NCBI GenBank assembly: GCA_964528645.1
Contig: CAZGSR010000006.1
Coordinates: 1-64,000, forward strand
Length of the DNA: 64,000 nucleotides
Direction of reading: 5' to 3'
From: UBA5734 sp964528645
GTDB lineage: Bacteria > Bacillota > Clostridia > Saccharofermentanales > UBA5734
A program made the position numbers and the translations under genes. The stretch's first letter is position 1. Every line of letters begins with the position of its first letter. The notes under the pieces were generated by a model. It saw only the letters and a list, made by a program, of their open reading frames with translations. It was not told where the DNA came from and searched no databases. Shown here piece by piece: positions 44,920-53,997 of this stretch.

Positions 44920-45698
44920 TCCCGGATCAGGATCCGCTCGATGGCTGTGGCCCGGCCAGTTGCCGGATCGGCCGTGATCACAACAGCCGAAAACTGGCCT
45001 TTGCCACCGGCTGCTTCGTAGGGGGCAGGCAAGTGGTCCACCAGGCGGCGCAGGGAGGATGCCGGATCCATGCCAATGACTCCTTCGACCGGGCCTGTCA
45101 TTCCGATGTCGGTGATGTAGGCAGTGCCCCGGTCCAGGACGCGATCGTCTGCGGTCTGGACATGGGTATGTGTCCCCAAAACCGCTGTGACCCGTCCATT
45201 CAAATAATAGCCAAGTGCCATTTTCTCCGCCGTGGCTTCTGCATGGAAATCAACGACGATCAATGGCACTTGAAGATCCTGTCTGGTCTGCTGCAGCACC
45301 TGGTCCATGGTGGTGAAAGGATCATGAAGGGGTTCCATAAAGACGCGCCCGAGCAGATTGGCAACGAGCACCTTGCCGGCCGGATGGTGGATCACTTTGA
45401 ATCCACGGCCAGGCCAGCTGGCAGGACCATTGGCGGGACGAATAACCTGGGGCAACGTGTCGATCCGTTCTACCAGTTCGCGCCGGAACCATGTATGGTT
45501 TCCCAGGGTGATCAGGTCCACCCCCATGGCTGTGATTTCATTGGCCAGCCGGGGTGTCAGGCCCAGGCCAGCGGCTGCGTTTTCGCCATTGGCCAGGCAC
45601 AAGTCGATACCATGGCGTTTTTTCAGTTCAGGAAGTTTTTCTTTCAGCATCCGCCGGCCCGTAGAACCGACCAGATCGCCGATCATCATGATTTGCAA
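44916..45698 (-). CDS. ymdB: YmdB-family metallophosphoesterase
   Basis: A 260-residue phosphodiesterase; Bacillus YmdB acts on 2',3'-cyclic nucleotides and affects biofilm choice. Metal-site motifs are GDLVGSTGR at the N-terminus, NGENAAAG near 38 and GNHTW near 66. The TTG start follows GGAGG with 9-base spacing; ATGs 3-4 codons later are too far away. It is next to rny, as in Bacillus, but here a terminator and a new promoter separate them. Confidence 0.92.
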   Translation of the reverse strand: MQIMMIGDLVGSTGRRMLKEKLPELKKRHGIDLCLANGENAAAGLGLTPRLANEITAMGVDLITLGNHTWFRRELVERIDTLPQVIRPANGPASWPGRGFKVIHHPAGKVLVANLLGRVFMEPLHDPFTTMDQVLQQTRQDLQVPLIVVDFHAEATAEKMALGYYLNGRVTAVLGTHTHVQTADDRVLDRGTAYITDIGMTGPVEGVIGMDPASSLRRLVDHLPAPYEAAGGKGQFSAVVITADPATGRATAIERILIRE

Positions 45699-45724
45699 AT
45701 CAACTGTCCTCCAGTCATCCGCTG

Positions 45725-45730
45725 ATTATA
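45725..45730 (-). promoter_or_regulatory. -10 element of the ymdB-recO run
   Basis: TATAAT on the minus strand about 25 bases before the ymdB start. The -35 region (TCGATT at 17 bases) is weak. This may drive the whole 11-gene run. Confidence 0.5.
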
Positions 45731-45807
45731 AAGCAAATCTGGTTAAAAATCGAGTTTTGAGCACCCTGACGGCTTGTTCCAAGGCATCTGTCTCAGGGAC
45801 CAGACAT

Positions 45808-45832
45808 AAAAAAGCGTCCCTTGCGGAACGCT
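45808..45832 (-). terminator. terminator after rny
   Basis: On the minus strand AGCGTTCC-GCAA-GGGACGCT with one internal mismatch, then a T-run. It ends rny transcription before ymdB. Confidence 0.8.
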
Positions 45833-45872
45833 CTTCTATGTCTGTTTTGTTGTTTTCAATTGCGATTTTTTG

Positions 45873-47447
45873 TCATTTGGCGAATTCGGTGACACGGGAC
45901 TCACGGATGATGTGGACTTTGATTTGCCCCGGATAATCGAGTTCTTCCTCGATCTTTTTGCAGATTTCCCTGGCTTTGAGGATCATCTCATCGTCCTTGA
46001 CATTTTCCGGGCTGACCAGGACACGGACTTCGCGGCCTGCCTGGATGGCAAAAGACTTTTCGACTCCGGCAAAGGAGTTGGCGATCTCTTCCAGCTTCTG
46101 GATCCGCTTGACATAATTCTCCAGATTCTCGCGTCGGGCACCCGGACGGGCGGCCGAAATGGCATCTGCTGCTGCAACCAGCACCGAGATCATCGAGTCA
46201 GGTTCTACCTCGCCATGATGCGACAGGATCGCATTGATGACTTCCGGACCTTCTTTGTACTTGCGGGCTATTTCAGCCCCGAGCGTGATGTGTGAGCCTT
46301 CCATTTCGAAATCGGCCGCTTTGCCGATATCATGGAGCAAACCGGCCCGCTTGGCCATCATGACATCCAGGCCAAGCTCAGCTGCCATCATGCCCGCCAT
46401 CCAGCAGACCTCGACGGCATGCTGGAGAACGTTCTGCCCGTAGCTGGTGCGATAGCGCAGACGGCCGAGCAATTTGATGATTTCCGGATGGATTCCGATC
46501 ATGCCCGTTTCAAAGACAGCGCGCTCACCTTCTGCCTTGATGGTGGCATCCACTTCTTTACGGGCTTTATCGACCATCTCTTCAATCCTGGCTGGATGAA
46601 TACGGCCGTCGACGATCAGTTTTTCCAGAGCAATCCTGGCAATTTCGCGCCGGATCGGGTCAAAGCTGGACAAAATCACAGCTTCCGGCGTGTCGTCGAT
46701 GATCAGGTCAACACCTGTCATGGTTTCGATGGCCCGGATATTGCGTCCTTCTCGACCGATGATGCGGCCTTTCATTTCGTCACTGGGCAGAGCAACAACT
46801 GAAACAGTCGACTCTGACACATAATCAGCGGCATAGCGCTGGATCGACGTGACAATAATTTCCTTGGCCTTGCGGTCGGCTTCTTCCTTGGCGGCTTCTT
46901 CCATCTGCCTTAACATGACAGCCATGTCATGGCGGTAGGCATTGCGGGCCTCATCAAGGACCAGATTGCGGGCATCATCAACCGACAAACCTGAAATGCG
47001 TTCGAGTTCGATGATCTTCTGACGCTCAATCTCGCGCGCTTTTTCCTCGAGGGCCAGGACATCACTGACACGGTTGTCGAGTGCTTCTTCCTTTTGCTCA
47101 AGCGTTTCAATTTTGCGATCCAGTGCCTCTTCTTTCTGGTCAAGGCGGCTGCGCTCACGCTGGAGATCGGCTTTCTTCTCTCGCACATCTTTTTCAAATT
47201 CGAGACGAGCTTTGTGGATTTCTTCCTTCGCTTGAAGGAGGAGCTCCCTTTTTCTGTTTTCACCAGCTTTCTGGGCTTCGCCGAGCAATTTTGCAGCCTC
47301 TGTTTCTGCTTGTTCAGCAGCAGATTTTAAGGCAGTCGATTGCTTGGAAAATCCCAGGCGATAGTACGCTATTGTCGCAATGGCAGCCAGAATGGCGCCA
47401 GTGAACAAGCCGATGACTAAATTAATTAGCCAATTAATGGCAATCAC
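45873..47447 (-). CDS. rny: ribonuclease Y
   Basis: A 524-residue membrane-anchored endoribonuclease that initiates mRNA decay. It has an N-terminal TM (about 5-27), a long coiled coil (about 30-200), a KH domain with GRIIGREGRNIRAIE near 228 and an HD domain with HAVEVCWMAG near 344 and LLHDIGKA. The first standard start in frame is a GTG at 47447, but it touches the strong GGAGGTGAT site. An ATT codon three codons on (47438) has 8-base spacing and may be the true start. Confidence 0.95.
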   Translation of the reverse strand: MIAINWLINLVIGLFTGAILAAIATIAYYRLGFSKQSTALKSAAEQAETEAAKLLGEAQKAGENRKRELLLQAKEEIHKARLEFEKDVREKKADLQRERSRLDQKEEALDRKIETLEQKEEALDNRVSDVLALEEKAREIERQKIIELERISGLSVDDARNLVLDEARNAYRHDMAVMLRQMEEAAKEEADRKAKEIIVTSIQRYAADYVSESTVSVVALPSDEMKGRIIGREGRNIRAIETMTGVDLIIDDTPEAVILSSFDPIRREIARIALEKLIVDGRIHPARIEEMVDKARKEVDATIKAEGERAVFETGMIGIHPEIIKLLGRLRYRTSYGQNVLQHAVEVCWMAGMMAAELGLDVMMAKRAGLLHDIGKAADFEMEGSHITLGAEIARKYKEGPEVINAILSHHGEVEPDSMISVLVAAADAISAARPGARRENLENYVKRIQKLEEIANSFAGVEKSFAIQAGREVRVLVSPENVKDDEMILKAREICKKIEEELDYPGQIKVHIIRESRVTEFAK

Positions 47448-47511
47448 CTCCAGTATTCATTTTTCAAGTTTCAATTATGGTTGACGCAAATGCGAAATAA
47501 GCATCGAAATC

Positions 47512-47541
47512 ATTCTATTAAAAACGAACGAATGTTGTCAA
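47512..47541 (-). promoter_or_regulatory. promoter of rny
   Basis: On the minus strand TTGACA (47536-47541), 18 bases, TAGAAT (47512-47517). The spacer contains a LexA-like sequence. Confidence 0.7.
47526..47537. promoter_or_regulatory. possible LexA-like box in the rny promoter
   Basis: GAACGAATGTTG (plus strand), preceded by C, matches GAAC-N4-GTTC except the last base, the same degree of match as the lexA box. It sits between -35 and -10. Confidence 0.4.
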
Positions 47542-47554
47542 TAAAAACAGCACC

Positions 47555-47980
47555 TTATTCCGGGATGGTAAATTTTTCGTGAAGAATGCCATCCACTCTC
47601 ACGACAGGGCCTTTGCTGCAGCGATGCAGGCAGGAACATGTTTTAATTTTCATGGGTTTTGGAGCCAGTCCGGGAGATGGATGGGACGCAAGATGCTCCA
47701 GCTTGGTGAGGATATCCCTGGCACCTCTGGCCAGACAGGCTTTGCCAAAGCAGATTTCATAGCGCACTGGCTTCGAACCGGTATCAGGCTGGCCTGACGA
47801 CAGCTGGTCATGATCACCTGTCGCGAGTTGAAACTGGACCAGCCGCAAGGCCAGTGACGGTGAAAACTGGTGTGCACAGGCAATGTCACGTATCGCGGCA
47901 TAGGCCACAGAGTGGTCATCCGTATCCAGTTCCAGTTCAGACAGTGCCCGCAGGACCGCCCTTTTCTTCTTCTCATCCAT
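47555..47980 (-). CDS. NuoE-like [2Fe-2S] thioredoxin-fold protein
   Basis: A 141-residue protein whose Cys pattern C77-x4-C82 ... C117-x3-C121 (CFGKAC, then CLHRC) is that of NuoE/HydA-associated [2Fe-2S] subunits. The N-terminal helical part (IRDIACAHQFSPSLALRLV) also fits. It stands alone: no NADH-binding or hydrogenase genes adjoin it, so the electron partner is unknown. A GGAGCAGGAG site precedes the ATG. Confidence 0.75.
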   Translation of the reverse strand: MDEKKKRAVLRALSELELDTDDHSVAYAAIRDIACAHQFSPSLALRLVQFQLATGDHDQLSSGQPDTGSKPVRYEICFGKACLARGARDILTKLEHLASHPSPGLAPKPMKIKTCSCLHRCSKGPVVRVDGILHEKFTIPE

Positions 47981-48017
47981 CTCCTGCTCCTTTGTTTGTG
48001 ATCCGGACCAGATCGAC

Positions 48018-48023
48018 TATAAT
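48018..48023 (+). promoter_or_regulatory. -10 element before the pseudouridine synthase
   Basis: TATAAT 30 bases before the gene. The complementary strand reads ATTATAGT, so the same bases could serve the opposite gene. Neither direction has a good -35. Confidence 0.35.
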
Positions 48024-48053
48024 GCTCTTATTTGAGTATAGGAGAAAACACGA

Positions 48054-48932
48054 TTGGAAATCGTCTACCTTGTTACCGATGCCGATCATGGTCTGCGTGC
48101 TGTGGATGTCCTCGTCACGAGAACGGGCATGTCCCGCCTGATGAGCAAGCGGATCAGGCTGTATGGTGAATTACTGAACAATGGACGCCCCTGGCGCATG
48201 ATTGATCCGGTTGAACGGGGCGATCAACTGGTTGCCCGGACCGCAGGTCATAGCGGACAACCCAGCTTGCTCCGTCATCCGGCTGGAATCGATTTCGTTT
48301 ACCAGGATGACTGGCTGGTGATCCTGAACAAACCTGCAGGCATTGTAGTCCATCCCACCTACCGGCATGAAACCGGAACCTTGACCGATCTTTTATCTGA
48401 ACAGCCCCTGCATCCCGTGTCTCGACTTGACCGGGACACCTCCGGCCTGGTGATGATTGCCAGAAATGGCCACGCCCATTATGTGGTCATGCAGCAGCCG
48501 ATGAAAAAGACCTACCTGGCCCTGGTCCATGGCCGGATGCCAGAACGCCAGGGTTTGATTGACGCCCCCATCAGCCGGGATCCGGACAGCATCATCAAAA
48601 GACGTGTCGATCCGTCCGGGTCAGTTGCCCGGACGCTTTACCGGGAAGTGCACTATTTTCCGGCTGCAGCAGTTTCTACGGTGGAATTTGAACTTCTGAC
48701 CGGACGGACACACCAGATCCGGGTTCACAGCCAGTTCGTCGGCAATCCACTGGTCGGTGAGACGTTGTACGGGCATTCAGCCGAGGATCAGACTGACCTC
48801 GATCGTCAGCTCGGACGCCAGGCCCTGCACGCCAGAAGCCTTGGATTCATCCATCCTCAGACGAAAGAACCGGTCCTGGTCCATGCGCCATTGCCGTCTG
48901 ACCTGCGCCAGATCCTGCACCAGTTGTCTTGA
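48054..48932 (+). CDS. RluA-family pseudouridine synthase (third copy)
   Basis: A 292-residue enzyme with an S4-like N-terminal region and the catalytic VSRLDRDTSGLVMIA near residue 125, then TGRTHQIRVHSQ and a conserved C-terminal LHARSLGFIHP. The TTG start follows AGGAG with 9-base spacing; no ATG fits. Its last 86 bases overlap recN on the other strand, yet the C-terminal motif in the overlap is conserved in the family. Target unknown. Confidence 0.9.
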   Translation: MEIVYLVTDADHGLRAVDVLVTRTGMSRLMSKRIRLYGELLNNGRPWRMIDPVERGDQLVARTAGHSGQPSLLRHPAGIDFVYQDDWLVILNKPAGIVVHPTYRHETGTLTDLLSEQPLHPVSRLDRDTSGLVMIARNGHAHYVVMQQPMKKTYLALVHGRMPERQGLIDAPISRDPDSIIKRRVDPSGSVARTLYREVHYFPAAAVSTVEFELLTGRTHQIRVHSQFVGNPLVGETLYGHSAEDQTDLDRQLGRQALHARSLGFIHPQTKEPVLVHAPLPSDLRQILHQLS

Positions 48933-50622
48933 AAACCCGGGCTGCATCCAGCAAATGGTCGGCCAGCTGACGAGCCTTGTCATCCCCACTGCCGCCGGAA
49001 AGCAAACGCATCAGTTCCGTGCTCCGCTCTGCTTCTGACAGGGTGTTGAGTGTTGTCACCGTCTGATCTTCCCCTACTGTTTTCTGGATCAGAACATGCT
49101 GGTCAGCCATGGCCGCAATCTGGGCCATATGCGTGATGCAAAAGACCTGGTGATGACAGGAAATCTGGTGTAGTTTTTCTGCGACGCGGGAAGCGGTCAC
49201 GCCACTGATCCCCGTGTCGATTTCATCAAAAATCAGGACGGGCGTTTCATCAGCCTGGGCCAGGATGGTCTTGATCGCTAAAAGCACCCGGGATGCTTCC
49301 CCGCCGGAGGCAATACGGGCCAATGGTTTCAAGGGCTCACCCGGATTGGCAGAAATCAAAAACGAAACCTTGTCCAAACCGTGGCGGGGGATGGGCCCTT
49401 CCAGATATTCAACAGGGTCCACCTGCACCGCAAACTGGACGCCCTTCATGCCCAAGTCCTGCAATTGGCTGGCAATCTGTTCCTCCATCAACCGGGCAAC
49501 CCGGGAACGGATTTCATGGATTTTGCCAGCCCTGGCCTTCAAAATTTCGATACCTTTATCCCTTTGCTGAGTGAGCCGGGCAAACAATGTTTCACTGTCC
49601 GACAATCGTTCATGACGATTTCTGGCCTTCTCCAGGAACTCCAGGACCTGTTCCAATTCGCCACCGTATTTCTTTTTCAACCGGTACAACAGGTCCAGCC
49701 GATCATCAATTTGCTGGAGTTCACCTGGATCACCTTCGTCCTCAAGCACCAGATCCTGCAGTTGTTCAATCGCCAGTTGCATGGCTTCCTGAGCTTCCAG
49801 CAGTGTTTCCTTTGCCGCAGCAGCCTGTCTGCTGGATCGGGCAGCCGGCTCGAGAACCTGCTGGATGCGCGTCAGGCGGCTGGACAAAGACTGGTCCTCC
49901 AGGCCACTGAGCTCCATCAGAGCCTGTGATGCTGACTGCAGGATCTTTTCCCGGTTTGCCAGCAATTTATGCCGTTCCGTCAAAATTGCTTCCTCACCGG
50001 GCCGTATCTGAGCGGATTCGATTTCCTGGATCTGGTAGGCCAGCAGATCCAGTTCCCGGGCGCGCTGGGCCGGATCCTGGCCCAGGTCCTGCATCTGGTC
50101 CTTGATTTCCTGGATTTTGCTGGCAGCAGCCTGATAGAGGCCCATGGTTCCGGCCAATTCCTGACCGGCAAAACGGTCCAGAAGACGACGGTGGTTCTGG
50201 GGGTCAAAAATCCCTTGCTGGTCGTTTTGTCCATGGATATCGATCAGGCAGGAAAACAACGTCCGCAAACTGCTGATGGGCACAAGCCGGCCGTTGACCC
50301 GGCAGGTCGATTTTCCAGCTGAGCTGATCTCCCGCGACAAAATCAATTCCGAGTCTTCTTCCGCCGTCAGGCCGAGCTGATCTCTGAGGTCTTCTGGCAG
50401 CCGGTCCCAGACATCTTCAAAAACAGCCTCGACACGCAGCCGGGATGCCGTGCGGCGCACAAAATCCCGGCCAATGCGCTCACCGGACAGCGCGCTGATC
50501 GCATCGATCAGGATCGATTTGCCTGCACCAGTTTCTCCAGAAATGACAAACAACCCTGAACCTGGTGTGAGAACAGCCTGGTCAATCAGAGCAAAATCGC
50601 GAATTTCAACACGATGGAGCAT
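48847..50622 (-). CDS. recN: DNA repair protein RecN
   Basis: A 591-residue SMC-like ATPase in double-strand break repair. Walker A GETGAGKSILID is near residue 30, IDIHGQNDQQ near 128, two coiled-coil arms fill about 150-370, and the signature IASGGEASRV and FDEIDTGISG lie near 440-480. The last about 30 residues (after DHLLDAARVF) are a low-complexity Gly/Ala tail written across the end of the opposite pseudouridine synthase gene. Confidence 0.95.
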   Translation of the reverse strand: MLHRVEIRDFALIDQAVLTPGSGLFVISGETGAGKSILIDAISALSGERIGRDFVRRTASRLRVEAVFEDVWDRLPEDLRDQLGLTAEEDSELILSREISSAGKSTCRVNGRLVPISSLRTLFSCLIDIHGQNDQQGIFDPQNHRRLLDRFAGQELAGTMGLYQAAASKIQEIKDQMQDLGQDPAQRARELDLLAYQIQEIESAQIRPGEEAILTERHKLLANREKILQSASQALMELSGLEDQSLSSRLTRIQQVLEPAARSSRQAAAAKETLLEAQEAMQLAIEQLQDLVLEDEGDPGELQQIDDRLDLLYRLKKKYGGELEQVLEFLEKARNRHERLSDSETLFARLTQQRDKGIEILKARAGKIHEIRSRVARLMEEQIASQLQDLGMKGVQFAVQVDPVEYLEGPIPRHGLDKVSFLISANPGEPLKPLARIASGGEASRVLLAIKTILAQADETPVLIFDEIDTGISGVTASRVAEKLHQISCHHQVFCITHMAQIAAMADQHVLIQKTVGEDQTVTTLNTLSEAERSTELMRLLSGGSGDDKARQLADHLLDAARVFKTTGAGSGAGQTAMAHGPGPVLSSEDG

Positions 50623-50633
50623 GGCCCTTTCTC

Positions 50634-51125
50634 CTAGCTTTCAGGCTGCTGGGCGGTGCCGAAACCAGGTGCGATCAGCCGGGTCAGGACCTCTGCCATC
50701 TGCTGGGCCTGTTCAGCCGAACGGGTTGCGATAAAGACAGTATCATCGCCAGCCAGAGTTCCGACCAGATCAGACAGCCGCATGGAATCCAGGGCGGATG
50801 CACAGGCTTGGGCCATACCGGGCATGGTCTTGATCACAATCAGGTTCATCGCCAGATCCACCGAAAGGACTGACTCGGCATAGATTTTCATCAGGCGTCC
50901 GGAGATCGATTCGCCTGTGCGCTGCATGGAGACATACTTCTGGGTCCCGGTCCCGGTCATGACCTTGACGATCCCCAGCTCTTTGATGTCGCGCGATACG
51001 GTGGCCTGGGTAACATCCATGCCGCTCGAGCGCATAGCCAGGACCAGCTCATCCTGCGTGGCGAGATCCTTGTCCCGGATCAGCTGCAGGAGCCTGGCCT
51101 GGCGTTCGATTTTATCTGTCCTCAT
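50634..51125 (-). CDS. argR: arginine repressor
   Basis: A 163-residue ArgR. The N-terminal winged helix has TQATVSRDIKELG near residue 40; the C-terminal hexamerisation and Arg-binding domain has VGTLAGDDTVF. Target operators outside this window are unknown. It overlaps nadK by 4 bases and precedes recN, as in Bacillus. Confidence 0.95.
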   Translation of the reverse strand: MRTDKIERQARLLQLIRDKDLATQDELVLAMRSSGMDVTQATVSRDIKELGIVKVMTGTGTQKYVSMQRTGESISGRLMKIYAESVLSVDLAMNLIVIKTMPGMAQACASALDSMRLSDLVGTLAGDDTVFIATRSAEQAQQMAEVLTRLIAPGFGTAQQPES

Positions 51126-51982
51126 CGTGTCTTTCCCCGCAAGTGGATTTTGCCTGGTAAATCAGCAAAGAAGTGGTCCGGGCTGAGACGGATCAATTGC
51201 AGCGTCCGGTCTGCCTTGCGCACCACGACCCGATCGCCACTGTTAAGGCTGATCTCTCTGCGGCCATCAATTGCCAGCAAAGCCTGGTAGGGATAGTCCA
51301 CGATTTCGATCACGACTTCACTGGTGGATGACGTCAAATAACTCCGGTTGTGCAGGGTATGCGGACAGACAGGTGTGATCAGCAGCAATTCCAGTCGTGG
51401 ATGGACAATCGGTCCGCCCGCTGACAGGGAGTAGGCTGTCGACCCGGTTGGCGTTGACAAGATCATGCCATCACCGGGGATGCGTTCCAGAAAGACGCCA
51501 TCGATGGTCAGGTCCAGCGTCAAGATGCGAGATTTGCCACCGCGAGAAATCACTGCGTCATTCATGGACAGGCCAGATTCAATCAGATGACCATTGGCAT
51601 CGTGGACACTGACCGACAACATCATCCGGCGATCGATGTAATAATCGCCTGAGATAAGGCGCTCGACTGCTTCTTCGAGATTTTCCGGCCGGATTTCCTG
51701 CAGAAACCCGACACTGCCGAGATTGACTCCAATGATCGGGATATCCTGGCAGCCAGGCAGATGAACCGCGCTGAGGAAGGTACCATCACCACCCAGGACC
51801 ATGATCAGGTCGCTGGTTTCGTAACTGGCAATTTCAACGCCATGAATATCGGAAAATTTCTGGCCCAGGCATTGCTCATCCACAACAGGGGTCCCACCCT
51901 GGCGGACGATCAGCCTGGTCAGTTCGCGCGAGAGCAGGCAGTCCTTGTCTTTGTCTTGATTGGTATAGATCCCGATGCGCAT
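51122..51982 (-). CDS. nadK: NAD kinase
   Basis: A 286-residue enzyme making NADP from NAD and ATP. GGDGTFLSAVH is near residue 63 and TPTGSTAYSLSAGGPIVHP near 175. The ATG at 51982 follows GGGAGG; an upstream ATG in the same frame lies in the leader. tlyA, which usually sits between dxs and nadK, is missing; the 133-base gap holds no gene. Confidence 0.95.
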   Translation of the reverse strand: MRIGIYTNQDKDKDCLLSRELTRLIVRQGGTPVVDEQCLGQKFSDIHGVEIASYETSDLIMVLGGDGTFLSAVHLPGCQDIPIIGVNLGSVGFLQEIRPENLEEAVERLISGDYYIDRRMMLSVSVHDANGHLIESGLSMNDAVISRGGKSRILTLDLTIDGVFLERIPGDGMILSTPTGSTAYSLSAGGPIVHPRLELLLITPVCPHTLHNRSYLTSSTSEVVIEIVDYPYQALLAIDGRREISLNSGDRVVVRKADRTLQLIRLSPDHFFADLPGKIHLRGKTR

Positions 51983-52115
51983 GATGCCTCCCTTTGCTAG
52001 TCCATCGTCTGTCTTTGTTTCATCATAGCGCATGTACGAAAAAAGGTCACCGCAATTCGTGCGTCAAAAAACGACAGTTTGCGACAAAACCGCACCTGCA
52101 GCGCCAGCCCGCAAC

Positions 52116-53996
52116 TCAAACGCGGACGGAACGACTGACGAGCATTTTTACCTGTCTGGCCAGGCTCACGGCATCGAGGCCCTGGTCAGAAAGCAACTGG
52201 CTGCGTCGTCCCTGGTGCAAAGGCTCGTCACGGATCGCTGACAGGTGGAACTGGCAGTCCGGGATAGCCTTTATGACTTCGGGCAGGATCATCTGGCCGA
52301 GTGAACCGGGTGATACTGTTTCTTCGACGACGAGGAGGGTGTGCGATTTTTGCAGCGACATGATCAGATTCTCATAATCAAACGGCTTGGCCCGCTGGAT
52401 CGAAAGAACATCACATTCGATGCCATCCTGTGCAAGCAGTCTGGCCGCTTCCAGTGCCTCAGGAAGCAAGGTGCCTACCACTGCCAGGGTGCAGTCGCTT
52501 CCTCTGCGAACCGTCTGGATCGTGAAATCTGCGGGATCAAAGGTAGCATTGACTGTAACGGCAGCTCCTCTTGGATACCGGACTGCTGTCGGATGATTGT
52601 TTGCCAAAGCCCGGTCCAGGGCACGCTCCAAGGCACGACCATCAGCCGGACAGAGAATCTCGATCGCCGGCAAGGTCAAGAGCAGATTCAGGTCGTAGAT
52701 CCCCTGGTGAGTCTCACCATCTTCTCCAACAATGCCAGCACGGTCAATCGCCAGGACAACTGGAAGGTTCTGCAGGCAGATATCATGCAGCAGCTGATCA
52801 TATGCCCGCTGCAGGAAGGTCGAATACAGGGCCAGAACTGGCCTGGCTCCACCGGCTGCCAGACCGGCCGCCAGCGTGGCGGCATGTTGTTCCGCGATAC
52901 CGACATCAAAAAAGCGATGCGGCAGGCTCTCGGCAAAAGACTTAAGTCCAGTACCACTGGCCATGGCAGCCGAAATGGCACAGATTTGCGGATTTTTCCT
53001 GGCTCTGGCCAGCAACGCCTGGCCAAAGACATCGGAATAGGTCAGGCAGTCTGGCTGGCCGACCGGACAGACCCCCAGTTCAACTTCAAACGGCGCCACA
53101 CCATGATAGAGGTCCGGGGCACTTTCAGCAAAGGTGTAGCCGCGGCCTTTCTGGGTGATGACATGGAGCACAACTGGTCCATCCACCTCATCAATATTGG
53201 CGAGATGGCGCTGCAAAGCCTTGAGATCATGGCCATCAATTGGACCGTAATAGCGAAAGCCCAATTGTTCAAAAAAGACCCCGGAACGTCTCAGGACCAG
53301 GCGGTCCATTTTCTTGACCTGCTGCAGGAATTGCAGCAATCTGGGACCGGCCAGGGGGATCTTGCTGATGAGTGTTTCCACTGCGGTTTTCAGATGAATG
53401 TAGCGCCTTGAAATCCTCAGGTTTTCCAGATGGCGGGCCAGACCACCGACGTTTTTGCCGATCGACATCTGGTTGTCATTGATGATCACGACCAGGCGCG
53501 CACCAGACATGCCCGCATCGTTGAGCGCTTCAAAAGCCATACCACCCGTCAGGGCACCATCCCCGATCAGGGCAATCACTCGCCCAGGTTCGTGATTGTT
53601 GGCCATGGCCCTGACCATGCCAAGTGCGGCTGAAATGGACGTACTGCTGTGGCCCGTATCGAAAAAGTCATACGGACTTTCCGAGCGTTTGGGGAATCCT
53701 GACAGACCCGATTTCTGGCGCAAGGTCTCAAACTGGTGCGCTCGTCCAGTCAGGATCTTCCAGGCATAGCTTTGGTGGCCGACATCAAACACAATCCGGT
53801 CCTTGCGGAAATCATAAACAGCAAGCAAGGCAATCGTCAGCTCGATGACACCGAGATTGGACGCCAGGTGCCCCCCGGTTGTCGATACCTGGCTGATGAT
53901 CTTTTCACGCAATTCAGAGGCCAGCTGCCTTTGTTCATCCAGGGATAATTGCTGGACATCTTCAGGTGAGTGCAATTGGTCTAGCAATCGCCCCAT
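52116..53996 (-). CDS. dxs: 1-deoxy-D-xylulose-5-phosphate synthase
   Basis: A 626-residue thiamine-diphosphate enzyme joining pyruvate and glyceraldehyde-3-phosphate, first step of the MEP isoprenoid route. DVGHQSYAWKILTGR, the ThDP motif GDGALTGGMAFEALN near 150 and the transketolase C-domain are present. The ATG at 53996 is one base past ispA; an upstream frame to 54149 lies inside ispA and is rejected. Confidence 0.96.
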   Translation of the reverse strand: MGRLLDQLHSPEDVQQLSLDEQRQLASELREKIISQVSTTGGHLASNLGVIELTIALLAVYDFRKDRIVFDVGHQSYAWKILTGRAHQFETLRQKSGLSGFPKRSESPYDFFDTGHSSTSISAALGMVRAMANNHEPGRVIALIGDGALTGGMAFEALNDAGMSGARLVVIINDNQMSIGKNVGGLARHLENLRISRRYIHLKTAVETLISKIPLAGPRLLQFLQQVKKMDRLVLRRSGVFFEQLGFRYYGPIDGHDLKALQRHLANIDEVDGPVVLHVITQKGRGYTFAESAPDLYHGVAPFEVELGVCPVGQPDCLTYSDVFGQALLARARKNPQICAISAAMASGTGLKSFAESLPHRFFDVGIAEQHAATLAAGLAAGGARPVLALYSTFLQRAYDQLLHDICLQNLPVVLAIDRAGIVGEDGETHQGIYDLNLLLTLPAIEILCPADGRALERALDRALANNHPTAVRYPRGAAVTVNATFDPADFTIQTVRRGSDCTLAVVGTLLPEALEAARLLAQDGIECDVLSIQRAKPFDYENLIMSLQKSHTLLVVEETVSPGSLGQMILPEVIKAIPDCQFHLSAIRDEPLHQGRRSQLLSDQGLDAVSLARQVKMLVSRSVRV

Positions 53997-53997
53997 A

